From NCBI GenBank assembly GCA_037951105.1, contig JBAMJV010009669.1:62001-126000 (forward strand): DNA of 64,000 bases. The letters run 5' to 3'. Below, in pieces: positions 12,273-25,429 of this stretch. Both the position numbers and the translations under genes were made by a program. Under the pieces are notes generated by a model, which worked only from the letters and a program-made list of their open reading frames with translations, made no database searches and was not told the DNA's origin. This DNA comes from Echinarachnius parma (taxonomy: Eukaryota; Echinodermata; Echinoidea; Clypeasteroida; Echinarachniidae). The stretch's first letter is position 1; every line of letters begins with the position of its first letter.

Positions 12273-13340
12273 TTAAACAATCATTGGTTATAAAATTATG
12301 AGCAATTGTCTAGAGGGTAGTTACTGTTTGTGTTTGGTATCTAGTTGGAAAGAATCAGGTTTGAATTTGTACAGATTGCAAATCATGTTAATATTGCATG
12401 AATTTCTGATGCATAGAAACATTAAATTCATTGAAAAGGGATACCTGTAGATATTTGCTTTCATAATTTATGTACAAGTTTGCAATTTGAACTTGAACTT
12501 GAAAGATTTTATTCAAGAAAAGATCTCCACCTAGGCCCTGTTGCAGAGAGACATTTTCTGTATTTCAACCAATCAGATGTGTGCATTTAGAACATTTGAT
12601 CTGACTCACAATTGATTTATCTCATTCTGCAACAGGGCCATTGTCAGGTTGGAAACATGTGGTATCATTAGAATGTCATTTGTCTGGATTGCTATTGTAT
12701 GGGGATTAGCAGGTCTATTTAACAGTGGTGAGCCAGAGTGTGAATAGGCTCTAATCCTGACTTTGAAAAGGTCTTTTTCATACAATACACCCCTACAGAA
12801 TTCTTGGACATGGGTGTAGGTCTAAAATAATTCAATTTTACATGAAATTTGCAAACTTAAAACAAGGCTGTAGAAAAAACAAGAAATAATACATCTCCAA
12901 TTCTTTCATATGTTGTAGACATTATATCAAGCCAAGATTTAAGCAAAAAAAAATCTCAAGATTATTTGATCCACGAGGTGAAACGGAAGGTCGAAGCCTA
13001 AGGTCAAAGGTTATCGTATCCAAACTCGCTCATGCATGAAAACAAATGGCATAAATGGATTGCATATAACATCCCCAGTCCAATGACACCATTAAAAAAT
13101 AAATTGACCCAACGGTTAACGGACAATGGCGATTTGAAAAACGGTGCCCACGCCCATTTTTGACAAAACTACCCCCGAAGAATCGACCATAGCGCCAAAA
13201 CCGTTGGGCGGATTGGGCTAAAACTTAAATCTTTGCGCTTTGAAAGGTTGAAATATCATACATACCAAATATTAGCAAATTTGAAGGGGGTACGATGAAA
13301 ATTTTCACTTTTTTTGGGTGATTTGACATGGAATGACCCA

Positions 13341-14380
13341 AATATTTCATGCAATTCTAGAGCTACTCATACTTGCTTAAGATGCGAGAGACAGAGAAAA
13401 AAATATGATAAATAATATGGCTCACGGCTAGACACTTCTGAAAAAATTACAATACTAATAAGAAATAGATCTACCAAGGCACACGTAAGCAAGCTTTAAT
13501 GTCAGCTTGTTTTGATCAGATAGAGTGCTAGAATTTCAGAACTCAAGGATTTTCTTTGATTTTAATATTAAAAGAAAAGAAAAAATATTGCAGCTAGCTA
13601 ATATGAAACTTGGGATTCTCCAATCTGCATTCCCTTGAGAATTGATGGAAATGTCAGCCTTTCAACAGAAATTGTTCTTGCAGAATAAATCCAGCGAAAA
13701 AAATACATGGGGGCTCGGGCGAATGTGCCCCCATAATGTAAAAAAGAGCCCCCCAAAATCATAAAAGAGCCCCTAAAAATTGGCACAGTGTTCAATGATT
13801 TTGGAGTGTCATATTTATGCAGATAAGCTTGAGAAGTAGCCCTTGAAAAATAAATTTAAATTGTTTCCCAGCAGAATTGCAAATAAAACTTTACATACAT
13901 GTACATGTTCCTATGATTGAATACAAGTGGACAATTTGTGAATTCTCTGCTTGACATGAAATTGAAATGGAGCCGAAACTATGGCATTTGCAAATAATCA
14001 ATACAAACAGTATGTTATCAATTAGAATATGAAAAGTCACAAAGATGCAAACAAAATACAAATGTAGAAAAAAAGTATGCAGTTAATTTAATTGAGTATT
14101 CAGGTACACTATAATTATGACATCTACATGTAGGCTATGAATGGACATGTTATTACGTTCAACTATGAAATATGAAGACAAAAAAACTCTAAACTAAAGT
14201 GCTACCCCCCCCCCCCCCCCCCTGTAAAATTATTAACATGGATAACCATATGGCGCACACCGACCCTAACTGGCATTAACAGATTATGTTTCTATGGAGA
14301 TTCTGCAGCAAGGTTTTTTTCTAACGATATTGCCATTTTAATGTAAGGTGTGCCAATACACTGCACCAATATTTAGCTAG
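13341..14380. other. No gene; degenerate repeats and a poly-C tract
   Basis: The flank resumes the array seen before 10587. A run of about 18 C lies at 14205-14222. A GAGCCCCC-rich patch is near 13700-13775. Confidence 0.5.
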
Positions 14381-14384
14381 TTAA

Positions 14385-14737
14385 AGGGATCTAATAACAT
14401 TGTCAAAATTGACAAAACTGACTCAACTCTAGCGGTTCTCACATACCATGTTGTATTTGTATTGATTACCCCTTGAAGCATGGAACAATATTCTGTTTTC
14501 CAATTATTATTTTTTTCTGTTATAAAGATATTTATGATTGAATTGTTCTGATTTGATAGTTTCACTGGGAGTTTCAACTGTGTACAAAGTTTGCAAATAT
14601 CACTTTGCATTTTCGCTCATTACTCGGCCGTATAACATTCATTCAACACATCACTCAGTGGACATATCAGATCACATAAATACACATTTGATCATACCTT
14701 CAGTTTGTGCACATGTCAACAAAGTTACTAGATCCCT
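14385..14737. mobile_element. TTAA-flanked MITE, AGGGATCTAGTAAC family (copy 3)
   Basis: TTAAAGGGATCTAATAACAT and CAAAGTTACTAGATCCCTTTAA; TTAA at 14381 and 14738. The internal phrase CGCTCATTACTCGGCC is shared with the copy at 59911. Confidence 0.82.
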
Positions 14738-15477
14738 TTAAACCTTCAACGCTCCTATTTTTCCCCAGATGCTCAACAAATAGTTTTTGACTTTCAATAT
14801 ATACATTAGCTTCACTAAACAATTTTTTTTTAAAGCCCCTCGTTTCTATGGCAATTCTCAAGCAAGGTTTCTCCAATATTGACATTTCAATTTGAACACA
14901 AGGTGTCCACGTTCTGCACAAATTTCACTGCGCAATAACCTAAAACCTTGTGACATAGCTGTTTTTCTCCATCAAGGGATAATGTTTCAACTTTCTAAAA
15001 TACGAACTAGAATTGAAAGCCCTGAAGTGATGGTTGACATTTGCAGCTGTGGCGAAATGGGGTAGGCTAATGTTATTTTGAGGAGCATTTGGAATAAAAC
15101 CTTGCTTTCACACGTTTAGAGCAGACCAAATCTAGAGACAGCTATATAAATAGCGTAGCTGAGGGGAGGCATCAAAGAAATATGCACCCCCCCCCCTACC
15201 CCTGGGAGAACATATAATATATATACAAAGAAATAATGACATGCAGGTTTGAATGCACATTACACTTTCTCTTTTTTTTTTTGGGGGGGGGGGCACTCAC
15301 ACTTCCCCCTCATGGGGAACCCTATTGGGTTAAAACCAGGTGTTGCCCCTTCAAGAGAACAAAAACACCAACATCTTGTGTGGATTTACATTTCCTCACC
15401 AGCCTGATAGTGATAACTCAATATATATCTGACAGATCAAATGGAACTGAACTTTGAATATCACATGCAAGCCTTAA

Positions 15478-16037
15478 AGGGGAATTCCATCCCAGAAATG
15501 TGATGTTTGCTATAAAATGAAGTGAATATGAAGAATCATGATCGAAAATCTGAGCCAAAACGGTAGAGCAATAAAAAAGTTATGACAGGATGAACTTTGC
15601 TCCGATTTTTAGTATCGTTCGCAATTGCTATCGATCGTGACGTCACTTGCGAGCTGCAGCCATTTTGACTTCTACATGGACATTTTACAAAATTTAAATT
15701 TTCTTCATAACAAAGCAAATTTATCAGCTTACAAATTCCAAAGAGGTTGGCCCATCGATATTCTTCTATGAATTCGTGAAAACAAGCAGAGACAATTTAA
15801 TTTTTAGCAACGAAAATGAGAAATAAGTGTATTTTCATGTACTAAAGCCATGGCGAGTTGCTCGTCAATGATGTTGCATATGGCGGCAATTTTGAAACGA
15901 TCGCTCATTACTACATGATGTACAAATATGTATAACTCCCGTGTTTCTTGTCCGATTTTGATCAAATTTTCACCAATTATGCCTCTTATTCTGCTTATTC
16001 AAATAACGAATGGTTTTATCAGGCCCGGAATACCCCT
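15478..16037. mobile_element. TTAA-flanked MITE, AGGGGAATTCC family
   Basis: TTAAAGGGGAATTCCATCCC on the left and GGCCCGGAATACCCCTTTAA on the right are imperfect inverted ends with TTAA at 15474 and 16038. The interior has CATCGTGACGTCAC-like CpG motifs but no coding potential. Confidence 0.75.
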
Positions 16038-16417
16038 TTAAAAGGTTACAACTTTTCATCTAGGTTATATAATTTCATGTTCTGCAATATGAATTATCAA
16101 TTTACACAACATATAACCATGGATAGTACATGATATAACACATACACTTGTCTCATTTTGATCATGCCTTCACTATTTGCTAGTTCACCATTTTACTGAT
16201 TTCAGCTTTATGTCTGCTTAGTGCTTAAATAACAAAAACTGTATAGATCTGCAAAGTGAATTTTATGTATAAATGAAAGTGTGCATAATTACAAACACCA
16301 TGCACACAGACCGCACCGCAGGATTAACATTTTAATGAAGCTTTTCCAATTTTCAAAATCAATTAACGGGATGACGAGTTGGGAACAATAACAATGGCCT
16401 TCTGATGAAGGTCCCTT

Positions 16418-16620
16418 TAACCCATTGCCTACAAAGACATGTTGCCCTATTCCACATGTTCCCTACTTATAAATTATGCAAACCCCATTGAGTTAATACA
16501 GGGCCCACCAGGTTCCCGAAGACAATGGGTTAACCCCTTGCCTATGGGAACCGAGTGGGCTATGTACAAAGTGTATGGGGATTTCACAATCTTGAAGGGA
16601 ATGGGTTAACAGATACATTA
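16418..16620. repeat. TTAACCCATTGCCTA repeat family, several fragments
   Basis: AACCCATTGCCTACAAAG, then an inverted CCACCAGGTTCCC ... AATGGGTTAA, then AACCCCTTGCCTATGGGAAC ... GGGAATGGGTTAAC. Same family as the minisatellite at 37962. Confidence 0.6.
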
Positions 16621-17330
16621 TAGACATGTATACATTCGAGGAACATATGGTGAGTCAGGGGAAAATATAACATTTAAGTTATTATGAAGGGCTACTTTTC
16701 AGACTTCCCAGCATTGAAATAACACAAATGTCAGAAATCAACTGCTTTTTCTTGTGGCCCGTTCGGGCAAGTATAAGTGATGAAATCGTTGTGGCCAAAA
16801 GCTACTTTTTAGTGGCCCTGGGCCAGCATGACACATGGAATTTGTTTTTAGGGGCTCATGTTCACCTTTCGGGAGCTAACTCACAAAAGTGCTGCAGTTA
16901 TTTTTTAAAATGTCACTGCTGGTGCAAATTTGCCTCCTTGGCACTGTAATGGTTAATTTTCACACACTGGAGTGTAACAGATGAGGGGCGGGCAGCCAAG
17001 CGTGACTGACGTTAATAGCTGCAATCAACGGCTGCTTATCTGTTAATTGAGTCATACGGTGCAGTATGGATGGTATCATCAAAATATGACTCATAGTCAT
17101 AAACCTACTGTACATACATGTATGTTCATTAGATAGCTCTTTGTTAGTAGTGTGCGGAGGTGATAATAATGAGTAACATCAGCGCTGCAAAGTACACTGT
17201 TATCTTTTTTTTTAGATTGTTGCCTAATAAAGGTTTATAAACATTTGTAGCGATTGCTTGTCTATGATATTATATCAATTGTAATTCCAATATAATACAC
17301 CCCCGTAAAGAACCCTACAAACTCAAAGAC

Positions 17331-18220
17331 TAAAACCCCTTTTTAATTGGAGAACGTGTTTTCTACCTCGCTTTTACCCGAGTGAGATTTCGATAAAAAC
17401 AGTAGGAGGTCAGGTCGTAAAACATGCAGCGAGAGGTTGTGCAGGTTTTTAATCAAAAGTTTTTCTCCGAGTCACCCGGGTAGGTTACTATAGCAACCGC
17501 ACCTCTCTCATCGTGCGACCGGCTGCTAATCGGCGCGCGCTGGTATACGTTAGCGCGGGAAATTTTGACGGTCAATTCATATCGGGTATACAACAGGCAA
17601 TCGGATCGGGAGCGCACGGTAGAGTAGAATTCAGGAACAAATAATTCTAGTTAAATCTCGCTGATACACGTGTTGGGATATTGCATGAGCTGAAGATAAT
17701 TTTATGATCAGCGATGAATAATGCGCACACGTAGATCTATGTACCCTGGAGTGAGCTGTTGTACTTATCAAATTTTAGATTTGTTAAACTTCCAATTGTT
17801 ATATTCATAGTATTATAACTTGTATTATTTGGGCAAATTTAAGTCTAAAATTAGGAGTATGTGGAATAGTGTTTGTGTGTGAACTTACAGCAGTTTAAAT
17901 TGGCAACCTTGTTTACAAGAGTACCACATGTTCCCGATCCAAAACGCGATCGCTGCAATGTTTACATTTGTTACGGCCATGACGTCATCTACCCGGGTAA
18001 CGTTCTGCGCGCTTTTTAATACAATGTTTATCAGCTTAACATCCTGACAACATCCTGACGTTACCTCGCTATTACCCTAGCCCGACTAGGTTGAATCCTA
18101 CCGCGCTGTTGTCAGGACGTTACCGCGATTGGACCTTTTTAATACAAACGCGGTAGAATGTCTTCCTGACAACGTCCGGACGTTACCGCGACTATTTTCC
18201 TCAATTAAAAAGGGGTTTTA
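17331..18220. mobile_element. 890-bp CpG-rich element with 21-bp inverted ends and internal repeats
   Basis: TAAAACCCCTTTTTAATTGG at the left is mirrored by CAATTAAAAAGGGGTTTTA at the right. The right third contains three variants of CCTGACAAC-x-TCC-x-GACGTTACC (direct or partly inverted), and GTTACCGCG recurs. It is CpG-rich, unlike its flanks. No open reading frame of note. Confidence 0.75.
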
Positions 18221-20145
18221 TACTAAACTCATTTTAAAAACCAAAACCATGCACAGAAAACAACTCACATACATAATTATTACCCCCGCCCCCAACTAAA
18301 AATATGTTCACTCTTTTTCTGGTTTGGAGAATGTTTGTGTCATAAAAAACAAGAAGTTATCTTAACTAGCTCAGAGCATGTGAGGAATTTCAGCCATCCT
18401 TGTCAACATCACAGGACTTTATGTACTTGAAGTTGGAGTGTCAATTGTCTTATCGTGTCATGTGTCATGGTAGTGAGCGGACTTATCAAGACAGGAACTC
18501 AAGGGATGACCTAAGAGATGTTTTTATGAGGATGACCCGATGATCCTAGAGAGCTACATGTAGGAGACAGGATGATGAGTCAAACAAAGTCAACATAGAC
18601 AAAGAATTCTTTGTGACCCTATGATGGCTTATTTTAGTGCATGGAACCTTTAGCCCTCCCATGATCCCATCATTACTATCTTTCATCATAAAAGTAAAGG
18701 CTTCTTTTTGTAGCTTGATACTAACTCTTACCCAGATGGTGAACTCACAATATCATCATGTTAATTCAGTATCATTCATAGGGATACCATAAGATAGGTT
18801 AGTCTAAAATAAATACAGTTGTAGGCTTGGCAGTTGTGGCATATCAATTTCAGAGTAAATCATGAGCCAAAATGTCTCCCTGTAAGGTAACCATAAAGTT
18901 AATGTCACACAAGCAATGTTGTTAGAACATGCTATTCCCAGCAGATAAATAAACACTGGATTTAAAGTGACATATATATAACTGTTCACAAACAACCTAA
19001 AAAGTATACATGTACATACATATCTAAAAGAAAACTGCTTATTTCTATAATGGTATACACTATCACAAATAACAGGGATAGATCGGAGCAATGTTCTTTT
19101 TCTTCATGTTCCTCTCACAGGGTAAAAAAAAACAAAAAAAACAACATTCAGACACAATAATGTCAGGCAGGAAGTGGTTTAGACTTCAGACAACATTCTT
19201 TTCTTTACAGCAATAACAATAATCTGCCTTATACAAGAGATCATCTTTTATCCAAATAATACAAAAATGAAGTAATTCATATGATTATATGCATACACTA
19301 AAAATACAAAGTATACACAAGAACCATCTAGATACTAGACCCAGCATTAGCTTGCAGTAAATGTTTGTGGCATACATGTACATGTAGAGAGGAACTTCCA
19401 TTTGGACATGTTTCCGCATCCATTATGATTAAATAGAAAACAGAAATGAGGGTTAAATAATATTACCATGGGGATGAATAAAAAGATCAATAATCAAAAC
19501 ATGGCTGTAAGCAGTGCATCAAGGTCAACATGGGTGAAATTATATATCACACTGACAGGCACGCATGTGTGAATGATGTGTGTGTAATTGGAAGGGATAG
19601 TTGAGTTTTGGTATATAGAAGCCGCTACACAAAATAATCTTTTTGTGAGATTTATGAAAAACTGAGTGTCAAATAATTTGAAAGAGCATACAATTTCAAT
19701 GACAGGATAAACTTTATTTGATCAAAATCGGTTCAGAAATTGCTGTAATATGCATAAACATAATCATTTGTAATAATTGTAGGGCCCCACAAAAATCTGA
19801 TAATTTTGAACAAGCCGTTAAAAAAATGCATCTTCGCGTAAAAAATCCCAATATAAAAAAGTTCCATAATTATCTTTTATTTTCTCTGTAGGAGGCTACA
19901 TTTGGTGGCCATTAATTTTAAGGCAGATTACTAGCCCGAATGGGCCATTAGGAAAAAAGGACAGTTTCTAGCAATGTTGAATGTCATCATATATATGGGT
20001 GTCTGTCCGTGTCAGTGTGTGAGAATGAGGATGGTACGAAAGGCCACATTCATGCGTTGCATGTACAATTATGTATGATATTGATTAACATTTCATAACT
20101 ATGTCATGCTCGTCTGTGGCTGCCAATGAGCACCTGTCAGTGACT
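18221..20145. other. No gene recognised
   Basis: Ordinary AT-rich sequence. The minus-strand open frame at 18804-19091 has no recognisable domain, splice context or codon bias. Confidence 0.45.
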
Positions 20146-20149
20146 GTCA

Positions 20150-20432
20150 CCAGTGGCATAGCATGGTCAGAATGAATGAGGGGCACACGCATTATTGGTG
20201 TGGGGGGGGGGGAGGAGGGCGGCACAACTTGTTATTTTTTCTTAATTTTCAAAAAGATTTTACCAAGGTTTTTTTGTTTGTTTGTTGTTGTTTATGTTTT
20301 GTTTTGGTTTTGTTTTTTTTGTTTTTTTGTTTGGGGGGTCAAATTATTGGGGATGCATGCACCCCCCCACCCCCCCCCCCCCCCCGCATGCCCCCACGCC
20401 CAGGGGATATGCCACTACCTGACACAAAATTG
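20150..20432. mobile_element. Poly-G/poly-C bounded element with AGTGGCATA ends
   Basis: CCAGTGGCATAGCATGG at the left pairs imperfectly with GGATATGCCACTACCTG at the right. A poly-G tract near 20203 and a poly-C tract near 20360-20385 lie inside. The insert at 30905-31352 has similar ends. Confidence 0.55.
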
Positions 20433-21360
20433 GTGAATACGTCATGAATACACCCAGACATGGTGTGGGCGGCATGCGGAGAATAAGGGATGACACATAA
20501 TACCATTGTTCCCTTTTATGTCCATTCTTGTTCCCCTATTGTATGTTGTAATGATTTTTCATCTCAAATATTGATTAATTTTCTTTGTCACTTTACTGTA
20601 CATTTGTGCGAGAGAAAGATAAAAGGGGAACCCCAAAACAAATTTTTAGTTTGATGTTACTTCCTATATTTGTACCCATACATTTTCACTTTCAGTTTAT
20701 TGATTCATAACAAATTTTAAAAAATACAAAACAAGGCAGTTGGTATACTGAAATTCGTTTTGTGTGTACAGATGTGACATAGTTAACGTACAAACAAATG
20801 TTTATAAAAAGATGTGTATAATTCCAAACATTGTTGGATTATGACTAACATTTACAAAACTGCTTGCTTAGATATTTCCTATATAGAAAATGTTCCCCAA
20901 ACACTCATTGTAGTCAGTCCCAGTATGAACTATTATCCATCACATATGATTCCTTGTGGAAATGTTGTTATTGTTTTGTATTTGATTTGTTATAATTGAT
21001 AAATGAATTTTGTTAGTTGATGTTGAACAAATAATTAAAATCAATAAGTTTGAAGAGAAAAGAAGAAAAAAAAAGACTTGCTTAAAGAGGCAGACAGTTC
21101 TAAAACTCAACATAAGGAGCACCCAATCAGCCAAACCAACAATTAGATAATTTAGCCGATGACTTCTGAAATTCTGGTCACACGAGGCACATGTAATAAT
21201 GTACAGTAGACTGTTGTCAACATAACGATAATGATCGAAAAACGGAATAACACAGATAACATCTACATGCGTGTAATTACCCAAGCCACTAATTTGAGTA
21301 CACAATACATTTACATACTTAACTCCCTCTTTCAGTGGCTTTAAGTCCTCAAGGCCCTGC
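20433..21360. other. No gene recognised
   Basis: AT-rich sequence. The longest minus-strand frame (20940-21362, 140 codons) is compositionally biased and has no recognisable domain. Confidence 0.45.
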
Positions 21361-21367
21361 AATACTT

Positions 21368-21733
21368 TTGATCATTATCATTTAATGATTGGTAGCTTGC
21401 AAATGGCAGCTAGCACATTATCGAACAAACTTGAGGTTTTAATATAAACTGTAATGTCCTGCAGCTGCATGGGATGTTAATGTCAGTTGGTAAATGTCGC
21501 AAGTTGTATAAATGTTTGAAAATATAATGCAACTCATTAAAAAGAGCTAATAAAAATGAAATCATAAATGATCATTATCATTTAATGATTGGTAGCTTGC
21601 AAATGGCAGTACAGTACATTACATGGAACATAATTGAAGTGTTACATACTGCAGCTGCATATATGTGCTGATAATGTCAGTTGGTAAATGTTGCAATTTG
21701 TAGAGATGATTGAAAATGAAATGAAATATATTA
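21368..21733 (+). repeat. Tandem duplication, ~200-bp period
   Basis: GATCATTATCATTTAATGAT, then GGTAGCTTGCAAATGGCAG, then CTGCAGCTGCAT and AATGTCAGTTGGTAAATGT occur in the same order starting near 21370 and 21570. Confidence 0.85.
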
Positions 21734-22020
21734 AATATAAATACAAATCTGTATTTCAAGGAAAATGCATTGCATTATGCAGTGCAGCACAATGATACAT
21801 AGAATAACAAGCTTGTTTGATTGTTTAACCCAAATCATTAGAATGCTAGTACCCATTCGTTTTAATGGGAGGCAATTCACACATCACTGGTTTAATTGCA
21901 CAACTCAGCAATGATAGCAATTGTCTATGTTTACTTTATCTTAATTCTTGACCATATCAATATCATGACATAACCATCACATGTGCTTCTATCAACAACA
22001 ATTTGTATCTGGTTCCTTAA

Positions 22021-22785
22021 CCCTATTAAGGCCGGGCTATTTGAGGTCTTCAGCAGGCCGGGGGGGGGCCATTATGGCCCCCCCCTAAGATCTCGGCCGC
22101 GGAGCGGCCGATCGCCGTAAAAATTTGCACGCGTGATAAGTGAAGTGTATAGAATACAATGGTAATTTTTAAAAATTTTGAAAAATTCATTAATTTGCAT
22201 ATTTATGGTAATTTATGCAAATAAATCATGAAATTCATATTTTTACCCATAAATCATATATTCTTCATAATTAAACTCTGGTTTTCACTACATATATTCT
22301 TTAGAGCATTTGGAATGATACTACAACAAAACAAATTGGAAGAGCCTGGTTCTTCCTTTTGTTTTCTATTGTTTTATTAATTTCTTATGTATTTCTTTGT
22401 TTTTTTAACTTATGTATGTTATTGTTTTTGTTGTTTATTTTATTTCTAACTATAATTTAACTGTTTTGAACCCCAAAACCAACATATAAAATGTAAACAA
22501 CACCAAATATCTAATAATACACCTCATTTTATGAAAATTGATATTTCCATATGTTTTGTACACAAATCACGAAATTTAGCGATTTTCGGGCTGACATGCA
22601 TAGACAAAAGGTCACGTGACTTTGTAACGGAGGGTCCGATTTTCGAAATTTTTGTTTTAAAACGTGCGCAAGACCCGAAAGAAAAAAGTCACCAAGCAGC
22701 GGCGCGTCATCTTGCAGCGTTTTGGAGCAATAAAAAAAATTCCGGAGGGGGGGGCCATTATGGCCCCCCCCCGGCCTTAATAGGG
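22021..22785. mobile_element. 765-bp piggyBac-like non-autonomous element
   Basis: CCCTATTAAGGCCGGG and its reverse complement are the termini, each followed by GGCCATTATGGCC palindromes, and TTAA flanks both ends (22017-22020, 22786-22789). TTAA target duplication plus CCC-starting ends is the piggyBac signature. The interior has no transposase; short open frames are incidental. Confidence 0.88.
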
Positions 22786-23439
22786 TTAACTGTGTAGATA
22801 ACACATCCTGCGATTGTTTATCTATTAATTAATGTAATTTAATGTAATTCCTACAATTTAGCTTGGTCCTATCTTTACATGGTCATTAAGGTGATATACA
22901 TGTAGTTGCATTACATGTAGATGTGTATACTTTGCTGCTTGATTGTACACAAATAAATAAAATCTAGTAGCAATTGTTTAAACTTCAAATTGTAATCTAA
23001 CCCATTATCACAGCACTGCTACTGGTAGTTATATCACCTATATTTACATGTTCACATACCTCAGGCCTACAGTGTACACACATTTTTGCCTAATGTGCTA
23101 TCTCAGAAAAGGTTAATCATATAACATGAGAGTCAGAAATGAGCCTAGCTTTCGATCCAAGCACTGTCTTCGTCAGGGCAAACATGACCAAAGCTATAAC
23201 ATAGTAAACGTACATTGATCTACTACTGAGACCAAATGCTCGTAACATTTAATGTACAGCTACATTCAACAAATTCCATCTGAATCACTTTCCATTCCTG
23301 TCTATTAAGATATATCTTGGCCAAGAAAGTACAACTGTATTTCCTCTGTAGCGTGAGTCATTTCGATCGAAAACACAAACCGTTTTTATTAATTACGACC
23401 TCCTTTCATGCGGCCAATCGGCTAAGCACCTTGTGCGGC

Positions 23440-23705
23440 TGTCACGTTCAAATGCGCACCTCAAAATTAATCCAGTGAACTCGCGCGAGGCTTTTGATTA
23501 TTTTTCAATTTGCTCTCCTTTTATCTTTCTTGAATGTGCACTACAAATTAATCATGAACTTGTGACGGCTTTGATTACTTTGCCACTTGCTCTCTCCGTT
23601 TATCTTCTTTGAATTCATGTGCATTGCAAATTAATCACGAACTTGTGACGGTTCTGATTATTTTACCATTTTCTCTTGCTTTCACCTTCCTTGATTCTTA
23701 TTGCA
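23440..23705 (+). repeat. Three tandem ~85-bp units
   Basis: Each unit has AAATTAATC, GAACT-x-G-x-G, TTTTGATTA or TCTGATTA and a CTCTC-rich stretch, at about 23455, 23540 and 23625. Confidence 0.65.
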
Positions 23706-24639
23706 TACAGCAATTCAGACACTCGTTTAGTTAAATGAGAGTGATAAGTAAAAGTGACAAGCGTTATTAAGGCCGATGATAGCCGCCGACTGGGAAACTC
23801 ATTTGAGCGCGGGCCACGAGGAATAAAGCATTGCCCAGACGAAGCAATCACGCCCATCCAAATCCAAATTGGCAATCTCAGCATTGTTTGTAGAAATTAG
23901 GAGACTTCAGCTCTCTTTTTACAAAGAATTGAGACAGAATTACAGTATAAATATACACAAGTGTTTACCTTCTAAATTCTGAATCTGTCATTCATGTATT
24001 TTCGAGAACATAAATGTGATAAAGGAAATAATATTGACTCTTTCACCTCCTCGTTATCCAAGACATTGCAGTTTCTTTCCATTAGCATTTGGCTGTTGTA
24101 ATTTAAACATCCACCCTATTGGCTATTCATGGGTTTCCATTCTCAAGTAGTACTTCTAGTCTTCTAGACACTAAATATATCGATTTCATTTTTTTAAATG
24201 AAGCATTCTTCTAGATTTTGCACTCCCAGTATAATTAATACAGTGACCCACCAGGTTCCCATGGCAAAAAGGTTAAATTAAATTTCTTATTCAAATCACT
24301 TTTTTGTAAAATTCTTATGAGATGGGATACATATTTGAAATTGCACACAAGTATTATAACCTGAAAAGGGAACAGACTACTATGAGCACTATTCTCATTT
24401 TCATCATCATGATGACCATCGTCTCCCGCCCTGCCCTCATTCATTAGGACAAATTGCGTAAAAAGCGCCGCTTCTAAGTAGAGGTGGCATCTCTTGGGAT
24501 CCATTCATGATCGCTGGGGGTATTGGGGCGTAATGTGGCAATATTCACTCATTTAAATAACGTACTCTCTCTCTCTGCTCTAATAACTAAAGTTCTCAGC
24601 GGAGGTTATAAGACTCACGCTCTGTCGGAGCAATAAGCA

Positions 24640-25395
24640 TCAAACAGCCTATCTCTTTCTTTTCCGATTATGATGGAAATTGGAGATGAACTTTTTGTTC
24701 ACCTCACCACAATCTGTCATGAAAAAGCAACCAAGTTTAAAATTACAGACTAGAGTTCATGAGAGAGTAAGACAAGAGGAGCTACATAGTTCATGAGAGA
24801 TCTTCCTCCTTTCAATTTGATGAAAATTGAAGATGACCTTTTTGTAAACCCCATGTTCTGTCATGGGAAAGCAACTGTGAGTATGATTTTCAAAACAAAC
24901 TACACGTATAAAGGTCACTGATACAAAGAGAATAATTAGTTCATGGTCTAGCTATTAAAAACGTCAGACAAATTCTGTTCTCTTCCGAGTTGAAGATTGA
25001 AATTAAAGATGACATTTTTGTAAACACCATGATCTGTCTAGAAAAGGGATCTGAGTTTGATAATTACAAACAAACTAGACTTACTGATACATAGAGGAGG
25101 ATAATTAATAATGGTCTAGCGTACTCTAGCTGAGCATCAGTTACCCTCATTTCATCCAAGTTTGATGAAAAATAGAAGACAATTTTTGGTTTAGGGAACT
25201 TGAGAATCCATCTGGCAAAGCAATCCAGTTTGAAATTACAGACGAGGGTCAAGCAGTTATTGAGAGTATTAAATATTGGATTGATTGCATTGAATGTCAG
25301 ACAGCACTATTTATATTCCAATTTTTACAAAAATTGAAGATGATGTTTTGGTAAAACTCTTGTGTCTGCTATAATGGAAAGCAATAAATAGCAAT
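24640..25395 (+). repeat. Five degenerate tandem units of ~165 bp
   Basis: GATGAAAATTGAAGATGA with TTTTTGT, then ATCTGTCAT and GAAAGCAA, recur near 24670, 24830, 25000, 25160 and 25330 with decreasing similarity. Confidence 0.65.
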
Positions 25396-25429
25396 AAACG
25401 GTGGGTGGAGATGGTAGAATACTCTATAA

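Larger units (their letters stand above)
10587..13340. mobile_element. 2.75-kb foldback element with ~1-kb inverted arms
   Basis: TGGGTCATTCCATGTCAAAT at 10587 is mirrored by its reverse complement ending at 13340. Homology runs inward for about 1 kb (to about 11585 and 12332), leaving a ~750-bp loop. Both arms carry a CCCTGTTGCAGA hairpin. The loop contains a nested TTAA MITE (11885-12272). No transposase or long open frame is present. Confidence 0.88.

Noticed and set aside
20940..21362. 140-codon minus-strand open frame, the longest outside repeats
   Set aside because: No recognisable domain, no splice or start context, and AT-biased composition; judged a chance frame.
22531..22804. Open frames on both strands
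   Set aside because: They lie inside the piggyBac-like MITE and its GC-rich terminus; no transposase similarity.
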